Shown: in pieces, positions 16,141 to 23,603 of the stretch
Layout of the letters: every line of letters starts with the position of its first letter
How positions within the stretch are numbered: position 1 is the stretch's first letter
NCBI GenBank assembly: GCA_029624735.1
Contig: JARSSM010000014.1
Span: 1 to 64,000 of the forward strand
Source of the DNA: Defluviicoccus sp.
Lineage (GTDB): Bacteria > Pseudomonadota > Alphaproteobacteria > Rhodospirillales > Defluviicoccaceae
Direction: 5' to 3'
DNA: 64,000 bases
The notes under the pieces: generated by a model
The model's input: only the letters and a program-made list of their open reading frames with translations
Told to the model about the DNA's origin: nothing
The model's database searches: none
Translations under genes and position numbers: made by a program

Positions 16141-19128
16141 TTACCCCACCCCAAACACCTTCATCACCTCGTCGCCGAGGTGGTTGATGACCTTGACGGC
16201 GATGCGGCCCGTGGAGGGCTTGTCGAACGGGCGGGATGTGTCGCTGTTGAGGCTTACCCACGCGTCTTCGTCGATCTCGGCCTTCAGAGTGGTCTTGAGC
16301 GCCTTATAAGGGTCGTTGGCGCCGAGGAAGTAGGCGTGGCGGACGAAGAAGCTTTCCTCGTTGTAGTCGGTGTCGATGAACCAGCAGGCGATGCCCTCCG
16401 GCCCTGAGGACGCGATTTCACCGGTCTGCGGGTGGAAGACGTCCACGCCGTGGATCTTGACCCGGATCTGACCTTCGGGGACGTCCTCGATCTCGATGTC
16501 CGGCTCGCCGAAGATGACGAACAGGTTGCCCTTGCCGGTGTTCTTCAGCTCGTCCGCCATGTGCAGGTCGGCGTTCATCCGCGCCTTGAGCACCGGAATG
16601 CGGCCCAGCTTGTCGAACTCGGCGGAATGGGCGTCGTAGTTGAAGGCGCAGGCGATCAGAACGTCGAAGCCGGCGTCCCCGGCCTCGCGCGCCGCGGCGA
16701 CGAGGTCCGGCCGGGCGACGGTGCCAAATTCCGGGCCGATGAAGATTCCGGCCCGCCGTTCTTTTGCGTTCCCTGTCACGCCTGCGGCGTTCCCCGCCTC
16801 TTGCCCGCCCTCCATGAACCGGCCCTCGGCGCAGATGAAATTGCCCGGCCAGCCGCTGATGGCGGTGAAGGTGATCCGGTCCTCCTTGTGTGCCTGCTGA
16901 ACGCCGGAGGTCTTGAGGTTTTCGAGGATCACCTCGGCGAAGTCTGCCTCGTCGAGGCTGCGCTCCGGCGCGGGCCTTTTTCCCCTCGCGGCCTCCAGCG
17001 TATCGATCAGCTCATCGTCGTGGCTGACGGCCAAAACGCGGTGCGGCGAAAGTGTCTCGACGGTGAAGGGACCGGCGACGCGAACGCGTGAATTGTCCAC
17101 GTACGGCTTGTCGTAGAGATATTCGACGTCGGCCTTGGCGGCGATGGAGGCATCGATTTCCTTCTGCCGGGCGATCCGCTTCGCCCACCACGCCGCATGC
17201 AGCGCCTTGACCTTGTCCGGCCACTTGGCGTCGGCCTCGCGGGGGATTTCCCATTCCTGCCAAGGTTTCCCCCTGCCGTCATGGCCGTGCTCGTCACGGC
17301 CATCCACGTCTTTGGTAGCCGAAGGCGTGGATCCTCGGGATAAGCCCGAGGATGACGAAGAGGAGCGGCCCAACGCGGCGTTCAGTTCGGCGCGCAGCGG
17401 CTCCAGCTCGGTCTGAAACCGCTCCCAGATCACGTCGATCTCGGCATTGTTGGCGATGGATTTCAGCGTGATGTGCGGCACGCGCTCATAGACGAAGCCG
17501 TGGCGGATATCGCCGCGCGTCGGCGTTTCCTTCGGTACGGTGCGGGTGACTTCCGCCTCCTTGCGCTGGCCTTCGGGGCTATCGGCGAGGATGTACCACG
17601 GATAGCGCGCACCCATGATCCGGGCGCGGGCGAGCGCCAGCGCGACGCGGGAAGTGTCGATGGTGATCCAGCGCCGACCCCACTGCTCGGCGACGTACGC
17701 GGAGGTTCCGGACCCACAGGTCGGGTCCAGCACCAGATCGCCGGGGTCGGTGGTCATGAGAATGCATCGCTGGATTGCTGAAATGGCGGTTTGGACGACG
17801 TACGTCGGATACTTTTCTCCATGCATATCAGCCCATATGTTGGGTCGAGCCACATGATCCCAATCTTCGAAGAACACGACCCCGCCGAGTGATCTACCCC
17901 CACCATCAAAAAGCCTTCCCGCCTTTTCTAACCTGGGCAAACCTTCTTCGAGACTGAATCTCCATTGTTTGTTGGCCCCACATTCTTTGCTTTTGTGACG
18001 GAACATATAATTAGAGCTACGGGCCTCACTTGGATGCTGGCTGACTATAGGGTAATTTACTCTTGCCCACCGCCCACCAGCAGAAACAAGCTGATCAATG
18101 GCATCTTTGTCATCTCGACCAACGTTGACGAACTGCATTGGATCAAACACAAGTGTATTAAATTTGCTTTCTTCTTCTGGATCACACCTCTTTTCGTAAA
18201 GCTCACGCGTTTTTAAATCTTTCCGCCGTTTCGCATACCAAACAATGCAATCAAACACGGTCTCTGTAATGTATGTCGCGCTTTTCTTCTTGAAAATGAT
18301 TGTGTTTACAAAATTATCTTCCCCAAGGACCTCATCCATCAGCGCTCGCACACGGTGAACGTTCTCATCGCCGATCTGCACGAAGATCGATCCGCTATCG
18401 GCGAGCAGGTCGCGCGCCACGGTCAACCGGTCGCGCAGGTAGGTTAGGTACGAATGAATGCCGTCGCGCCAGGTATCGCGGAAGGCCTTAACCTGCTCGG
18501 GCTCGCGGGTGATGTGGTCGGCCTTGCCGTCCTTCACGTCGCGGCTGGTCGTTGACCACTGAAAGTTGGAGTTGAACTTGATGCCGTAGGGCGGGTCGAT
18601 ATAGATGCACTGCACCTTGCCGCGCAGGCCTTCGCGCTCGGCAAGGCTCGCCATGACCTGCAGACTGTCGCCGAGGATCATCCGGTTCGACCAGTTTTGG
18701 TCGTGGGCGTAGAACTCGCAGCGCGCCTCGGGATCGGCCAAGCCGTTGAAGTCGGCGAACAGGTCGGGCTGAACGTCATCGCGAGCCGCGGAGCGGCGTG
18801 GCGATCCAGGCTGGATTGCCGCGCTCCCTTCGGTCGCTCGCAATGACGTGCGCCGAAGACGCATCAAATCATCGATCAGGACCTTCGGGTGGACCTTCTC
18901 CTGAATGTACAGAGGCGGTGCCGCGACCACGAGGTCGGACCAGTCCTGCTCGTCCTTGCCGCGCCAGACAAGCTGCGGGTCGAGGTCACGGTTGCGCCGC
19001 TCATAGGCGATGCGGATCGGGGTCTTTTCCTCCTCCCGCATGACGGACTCGAACTCCGCCGTCGGGATGTTGCGGCGCTTGGCAGACTTATGGGCGAGTG
19101 CGTCGATTTCCAGCGGTTTCTTGGTCAT
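16141..19128 (-). CDS. mod: Type III restriction-modification methylase subunit (Mod)
   Basis: A 995-residue beta-class DNA adenine methylase. The catalytic DPPY (178-181) precedes the AdoMet motif DPTCGSGTS (468-476), the order that defines this class. The region between them, about 280-450, should hold the target-recognition domain; its DNA (about 17,760-18,310) falls to roughly 40-50% GC against over 60% on both sides. Two in-frame palindromic repeats encode residues about 94-118 and 590-617. The ATG at 19128 is preceded by AGGGA; an upstream start at 19155 is possible. It modifies host DNA and supplies specificity to Res, encoded two genes upstream. The C-terminal 380 residues are less conserved and may contact Res. 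Confidence 0.9.
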   Translation of the reverse strand: MTKKPLEIDALAHKSAKRRNIPTAEFESVMREEEKTPIRIAYERRNRDLDPQLVWRGKDEQDWSDLVVAAPPLYIQEKVHPKVLIDDLMRLRRTSLRATEGSAAIQPGSPRRSAARDDVQPDLFADFNGLADPEARCEFYAHDQNWSNRMILGDSLQVMASLAEREGLRGKVQCIYIDPPYGIKFNSNFQWSTTSRDVKDGKADHITREPEQVKAFRDTWRDGIHSYLTYLRDRLTVARDLLADSGSIFVQIGDENVHRVRALMDEVLGEDNFVNTIIFKKKSATYITETVFDCIVWYAKRRKDLKTRELYEKRCDPEEESKFNTLVFDPMQFVNVGRDDKDAIDQLVSAGGRWARVNYPIVSQHPSEARSSNYMFRHKSKECGANKQWRFSLEEGLPRLEKAGRLFDGGGRSLGGVVFFEDWDHVARPNIWADMHGEKYPTYVVQTAISAIQRCILMTTDPGDLVLDPTCGSGTSAYVAEQWGRRWITIDTSRVALALARARIMGARYPWYILADSPEGQRKEAEVTRTVPKETPTRGDIRHGFVYERVPHITLKSIANNAEIDVIWERFQTELEPLRAELNAALGRSSSSSSGLSRGSTPSATKDVDGRDEHGHDGRGKPWQEWEIPREADAKWPDKVKALHAAWWAKRIARQKEIDASIAAKADVEYLYDKPYVDNSRVRVAGPFTVETLSPHRVLAVSHDDELIDTLEAARGKRPAPERSLDEADFAEVILENLKTSGVQQAHKEDRITFTAISGWPGNFICAEGRFMEGGQEAGNAAGVTGNAKERRAGIFIGPEFGTVARPDLVAAAREAGDAGFDVLIACAFNYDAHSAEFDKLGRIPVLKARMNADLHMADELKNTGKGNLFVIFGEPDIEIEDVPEGQIRVKIHGVDVFHPQTGEIASSGPEGIACWFIDTDYNEESFFVRHAYFLGANDPYKALKTTLKAEIDEDAWVSLNSDTSRPFDKPSTGRIAVKVINHLGDEVMKVFGVG
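17277..17357. repeat. 81-bp palindromic repeat inserted in frame in mod
   Basis: The segment contains two perfect 9-bp hairpins, ATGGCCGTG/CACGGCCAT at the left and ATCCTCGGG/CCCGAGGAT at the right, around a CCACG...CGTGG pair. It begins CGTCATGG and ends GATGACG. This is the layout of a dispersed palindromic element common between genes of alphaproteobacteria. Its 81 bases add exactly 27 codons (a Ser-rich run, then Thr-, Asp- and His-containing residues) and keep mod open. Confidence 0.75.
18774..18848. repeat. 75-bp palindromic repeat of a second type inserted in frame in mod
   Basis: Outer arms CGTCATCGCGAGC and GCTCGCAATGACG pair at 12 of 13 positions, and inner arms GGCGATCCAG and CTGGATTGCC at 9 of 10. 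This matches the widespread 'CGTCATTGCGAGC...' palindromic element of alphaproteobacteria and other groups. It is unrelated in sequence to the 81-bp repeat. Its 75 bases add 25 codons between the N-terminal region and the methylase core and preserve the frame. Confidence 0.8.
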
Positions 19129-19151
19129 TTCTAGTCCCTTCCCGTGCAATG

Positions 19152-19850
19152 TCACATCGGAAGGAAATTGTCGCCAAGCGTGTCCTGTGCCCTATTGGCA
19201 AGGTCGACAAGGCTCTCGCGCGCATTGGCTGGCAGTGCCTCTAGATACGCATGCGCACGTGTGACCCAGCTTTCAAGGGTCTCTTTTTTCCCGCGCTGCA
19301 TGAGGTAGCTGTCGATTATTTTGCTGGCTGGAAGAGACGACCAATCGCTGGCTTCGATCAAAGCCGTCAGAGTGGCGATAGCTTTGTCAAAACCCAATCG
19401 ATCGAGTTTAGTATAAAAATTAGTAGCAGAGGTGACACCAAGTCCTCTAGACGCAAATCGGTCGAACATCGTCCAGCCGATCGGTCTTAGAAACCACATC
19501 AGCTTGGTTGCCGCTGAAATCTGTAAATTTCTTGTTTCACCATATCTCTTCCATTCTTTCGCTAGTTGTTCGCAATGGTGAAAGCGGCATAGTAGAGAAG
19601 TTGGCCAAGCACCCGCCGCTTCGTTTGCACGAGCTATCGCATTTTTAAAACCTTCTGATTTTCTTCCGCCAAAACCCCGTGCAATATTGTAATTCGTCAT
19701 TATTTTCGACGCGATATTGTCATTCAAGTTTCCACTATTTTCTCTGATCAATGTTAGAAATGGAGCATCAGTCGACAACCACCATCGCGAATAGCTGATC
19801 AGCGCCCAGTACAGCTGGTTTGTATATCGATCAAAATAAATGTCGTGCAT
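19152..19850 (-). CDS. Unrecognised protein between res and mod
   Basis: A 232-residue soluble, helical protein that I cannot place in a family. The N-terminus is aromatic-rich (YFDRYTNQLYWALISYSRWW), the middle has FLRPIGWTMFDRFASRGLGV, and the C-terminus is a helical, charged tail. No signal peptide, membrane segment, metal-binding cluster or nuclease motif is evident. The gene is distinctly AT-richer than res and mod. It overlaps the res stop by 20 bases and ends 23 bases before the mod start, so it belongs to the restriction operon and is likely translated with it. Possible roles are an assembly or control factor or an extra defence effector; sequence alone does not decide. Confidence 0.65.
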   Translation of the reverse strand: MHDIYFDRYTNQLYWALISYSRWWLSTDAPFLTLIRENSGNLNDNIASKIMTNYNIARGFGGRKSEGFKNAIARANEAAGAWPTSLLCRFHHCEQLAKEWKRYGETRNLQISAATKLMWFLRPIGWTMFDRFASRGLGVTSATNFYTKLDRLGFDKAIATLTALIEASDWSSLPASKIIDSYLMQRGKKETLESWVTRAHAYLEALPANARESLVDLANRAQDTLGDNFLPM

Positions 19851-22800
19851 CCACCCCCTCCAAAGCGTAGATCAGCTTGTTGAACTCGGATTCGATCTCA
19901 TAGACGGCGGTGAACTCCGCCGCCCCCCATCGCCCGAATTTCTTCAGGTTGTTAACGCCGGGCACCCAGTAGGCGCGCAGCGTATTCGCCTTTTCCTTGG
20001 CGTCCTCGCCGCGGAAACCCTTGATCTCGACGATCAGGTTCAGCGGCTCGGGCTCCCCGTCGTCGATCTGGACGATGAAATCGGGAATGTATTTCTTTCG
20101 CTGCCCCGCCATCAGGTAGGGGACTTCAAGGCCGAGGTTCTGGTTCTTGACGTAAGCGCGGACGCGAGGGTGGCTCTCGGCGACGCGGCAGAACTCTGCC
20201 TCCCAGTCGGAATCGCACACAACCCAGTTGATGTGGGATTTGCGCGGATCGGTCTGCCAGCGCGTCTCCTTCGAGGTCGCGAAGTTGACGAAGCGTGTCG
20301 AGCCGGTCGGATTGTAGGCGTCGAGGATCGCCTTGATCGGCCTTTCGCCCGCCAGCGTCTCGGTGATCGCCGCCTTGATCCGCTCACACGCCATGTCGGC
20401 GATTTCCTGATAGATCACCTGCGCCGGATAGGTGCCGCCGGTGCAGCGCAGGTATTCGCCCTCGAGCCACTGGCGGGTGATGCCTTTAAGCTGGCCGAAG
20501 AAGTGCAGTTTCGGCGCTTCGCCGGGATCGCGGTACTTCTGGTAAAGCAGGTACTTGGCGAGGTGAAAGAGGATGGTCGAGCGGCGCATGTCCTTCAGGT
20601 GCTCGACCGTCAAGTCCACGCCCTCGCCGATGATGCCCTGGTTCTTGGTGATCGACGGGCCGACGAGATCGGGCGTCAGCTCCAGAGCTGAGTCGGGACC
20701 GAATTGAGCCGTGAGCTTTTCATCCGGCAGCTCGACCCGATAGCCCTCGACGCGGGGGAAGGTGATCGTGAGCGCATCGCGCTCGGGACTAACCGCATGG
20801 ACGCGGATGGTCTCCCGCGGCTTGGCCGGGGGCGAGACCACCGGCTTGGCGGCAAAATCGAACGGAATGCCGAGCACGTCGGCATATTCGACGTTGAACA
20901 GGCCCTCCTCGTTCAGGTCATAGGACTGACGGCGCAGCGCGCGGCCCACCACCTGCTCGCACAGAAGCTGGGTGCCGAAGGCACGCACGCCAAGGACATG
21001 GGTGACGGTGTTGGCGTCCCAGCCTTCCGTCAGCATCGAGACCGAAACCACGCAGCGGATCTGCTCGCCGAGCCGGTCCTTCTTGCCGACGGTGTTCATG
21101 ACCTCGCGCAGCAGGTCCTGGTCGGTGATGTTCTCGCCGGCCCGGATATCGCCGGTCCGCTCGACGATCTCGCGCCGGAAGCGCTCGATCTCGTCCCCGG
21201 CCATCTCGCGGAAGTCCTTGTCGAGCGCCTCGCCGGATTCGAGTTGTTCGGAGTCGATCAACAGCGTGCGCGGGCGTGGTAGCCGGTTGCCGTGCTCATC
21301 GTAGTTGCGGAAAAGCGCCAGCCGCCCGTTTTCCAAGGTCGTCGAGCCGTCGTCGTTTTCGCGGTGGAAGCCGGAGATGAAGTCATAGACCAGTTTCGAA
21401 GTCGAGGTGTTGTTGCACACGACGATGAAGACCGGCGGAACGTCGATTCCCACCTCTTCCCAAAGGGCGAAGGTCTTCTGGTAGTGGCCGTAGAGCGCTT
21501 CGAGCGCGGTCTGCAGGATCGGAGGCAAACTCAGCGGATCAAGCACTTCACCCGCTTTGCTGCGCCCTTTCTTCGGCAGCTTCACAGGGCCTTGCTGAAT
21601 GTGCTCCCAGAGGTTCCGGAATTTTGGCGTGTCGCCGCCCGGCACGTTGTCGGCGACGGGCACGCGCGGCAGCTTGACGATGCCGCACTCGATCGCGTCC
21701 ATCAGCGAGAAGTCGCTGACCGTCCAGGGGAACAGCGTGCCCTCGGCATAGCCCGAGCCGCGCAGGAAGAACGGCGTGGCGGAAAGGTCGTAGACGGCCT
21801 GAAGGCCGAGCTTGCGCTTGACCGACTCGATCCCGGAAATCCACAGGCGGGCGGCCTCGTTGTTCTTCTTGGCCTCTTCTTTCTCTTCGCCCTTCAGGTC
21901 CTCTTCGCCATCGTCCTGCTGCGGCCGTTCCCGGTAGCAGTGGTGGGCTTCGTCGTTCAGGACGACGATGCTCTTGAGGCCCATCAGGTCGGGCATGACC
22001 CGCTGCAGCATCTGGCCTTCGGTTTCCAGCGTGTTCAGCTCTGCTCCCCGTCCCTTGAGCAGGGACCGGGTGCCTTTGGCGAGGTTGATCCGCTCGCGTA
22101 GCTTGAAGGCGTGGTAGTTGGTGATGACGATCTTGGCCCGGTCGATGTCTGGGAGCATGTCACCCGGCACCAGCTCGCGGCTCTTGTAGTAGCTGTCGGG
22201 GTCGTTCGGCATGAGAACCCGCAGCCGGTCGCGGATCGTGATGCCGGGAGTAATGATCAGAAAGCCTCGCGAGAAGGTCTTGCTGTTCGGATGCCGGACG
22301 GCATTCACCGTAGCCCAAGCGATCAGCATCGCCATGACGGTCGTTTTGCCGGCGCCGGTGGCGAGCTTCAGCGCCAAGCGGAGCAATTCTGGATTGGCCT
22401 GTTCGTTCGCGCCCTCGATGTGCGCGCGGAACTTCTCGGCACGCTTGCCGAGCTTCGGCGCAACCTCGGTGAGCCAGATGATCGTTTCGACGGCCTCGAC
22501 CTGGCAAAAGAACGGCCGGATGCTCTGGAAGGGGTGGTGCCGCCAGTGCTGCAGCAGGCGGGCCGTTTCCGGCGTGACCTGCCACTGGTCTGGATTGGGA
22601 AGGCTCCTCCAGCCTTCGACATACGTCCGTATCTCATTGATGATCGGTGTGGGGTTGTACTCTTGCTCGGCGTTGGACAGGCCGTCCCCGCTGCCCAGCA
22701 CCATCTCGATCTGGCCGGGCTTGCGCCGCCTCTTCTTGGGCTTGGGGACGGGCGTAATCAGGTCCGACTTGCGCCGGACTTCGAGAATACGGTTCGTCGG

Positions 22801-22887
22801 CTGCCCGTCCTCGTCCAGCTCCCAATGACGGGCTGGACAGTCGTAGGGCGAGTTCAGGATTGGGCGTTCGAAAAACTGTTGGGTCAT
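19831..22887 (-). CDS. res: Type III restriction endonuclease Res subunit (BPTD_3080-like)
   Basis: A 1018-residue restriction helicase-nuclease. Superfamily 2 motifs are intact: Walker A LATGAGKT 175-182, DEAH 312-315 in NDEAHH, SATPFF after it, and a motif VI region with EGWDANTV and QVVGRALRR. A C-terminal PD-(D/E)xK nuclease shows PDF (D936) and EIK (954-956). It should translocate on DNA and cut when it meets unmodified sites recognised by Mod. A basic linker (KPKKRRRK, near residue 50) precedes the helicase. It is the first gene of the five-gene operon; its 3' end overlaps the next gene by 20 bases. The family name is from recognition of the general pattern; the split res-then-mod order is unusual. 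Confidence 0.9.
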   Translation of the reverse strand: MTQQFFERPILNSPYDCPARHWELDEDGQPTNRILEVRRKSDLITPVPKPKKRRRKPGQIEMVLGSGDGLSNAEQEYNPTPIINEIRTYVEGWRSLPNPDQWQVTPETARLLQHWRHHPFQSIRPFFCQVEAVETIIWLTEVAPKLGKRAEKFRAHIEGANEQANPELLRLALKLATGAGKTTVMAMLIAWATVNAVRHPNSKTFSRGFLIITPGITIRDRLRVLMPNDPDSYYKSRELVPGDMLPDIDRAKIVITNYHAFKLRERINLAKGTRSLLKGRGAELNTLETEGQMLQRVMPDLMGLKSIVVLNDEAHHCYRERPQQDDGEEDLKGEEKEEAKKNNEAARLWISGIESVKRKLGLQAVYDLSATPFFLRGSGYAEGTLFPWTVSDFSLMDAIECGIVKLPRVPVADNVPGGDTPKFRNLWEHIQQGPVKLPKKGRSKAGEVLDPLSLPPILQTALEALYGHYQKTFALWEEVGIDVPPVFIVVCNNTSTSKLVYDFISGFHRENDDGSTTLENGRLALFRNYDEHGNRLPRPRTLLIDSEQLESGEALDKDFREMAGDEIERFRREIVERTGDIRAGENITDQDLLREVMNTVGKKDRLGEQIRCVVSVSMLTEGWDANTVTHVLGVRAFGTQLLCEQVVGRALRRQSYDLNEEGLFNVEYADVLGIPFDFAAKPVVSPPAKPRETIRVHAVSPERDALTITFPRVEGYRVELPDEKLTAQFGPDSALELTPDLVGPSITKNQGIIGEGVDLTVEHLKDMRRSTILFHLAKYLLYQKYRDPGEAPKLHFFGQLKGITRQWLEGEYLRCTGGTYPAQVIYQEIADMACERIKAAITETLAGERPIKAILDAYNPTGSTRFVNFATSKETRWQTDPRKSHINWVVCDSDWEAEFCRVAESHPRVRAYVKNQNLGLEVPYLMAGQRKKYIPDFIVQIDDGEPEPLNLIVEIKGFRGEDAKEKANTLRAYWVPGVNNLKKFGRWGAAEFTAVYEIESEFNKLIYALEGVDARHLF

Positions 22888-23603
22888 CGCGCCCGGCTCG
22901 AATGCCAGGCGCCACGCATGGCGCTGAGGATCGCGCCGGCCGAAGAAGCCGACCTACAGTGCCCACAGGTGATCATCTTGTGATATTGCAGGCCGACGCG
23001 CAATTCCTGGGATGCCGTTTTCCCCTCCCTCATAGCGGCTGGCTTGTTATCGCCTGCTTCGTTCTTGGTTCGACGCACTGAATACCACGGATGCGGCAAT
23101 ATGTCTCTAACGGCTTGATATTCGGCGGTTAAACTCGATCCCGGCGCTAAGCCGCTGGCGCCGGTCTGCCTACACCCGCGGCCACACGTCAATTCAGCTG
23201 ATGCCGACAGCGCGGCGCTGCTCCGCCCAATGGGTCGAAGGGGATGTCACCTGATGTTGGAGCTGCATCCCCTTCCGCTGCCGGCCGTCGAGGATCGCCT
23301 GCCTCATTCCGCTCTAACGCCATGTATTTGGCCTCGTGTTTATTAGAAGAAGGGTGCCCAAACCGATTACGCACATGAAAGTTGTAATGATTGAAACCGC
23401 CCCCCGGTCGATATCCGCCTCCTCTGAATTTTCCCGTGATTTCAATGGCTCGGAGGTGCGGGGAGGCGCTGGCATATAAGGACGTATTCCGCGCGCGCGA
23501 GACGTCGATAACCTGAGGCACCTCCCCGTACCTCCACAGCCGCAGCCCGACAGGGTGCGAACCTCGTCCGCGGTAGAGCGCGAGGTACGGCATGTCGCGG
23601 GGT
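22888..23603. other. 716-base stretch without a convincing gene
   Basis: This stretch separates the restriction operon from the satellite primase. Open frames exist on the minus strand (about 22,884-23,192 and 23,189-23,626), but their composition does not look protein-like and they match nothing known to me. An imperfect 18-bp inverted repeat pairs 23,452-23,469 with 23,517-23,534 (16 of 18 positions) around a 47-base loop containing an AT-rich spot (GCATATAAGG). A left boundary of the satellite probably lies here, but no copy of the tRNA-Arg att fragment is visible. Confidence 0.5.
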
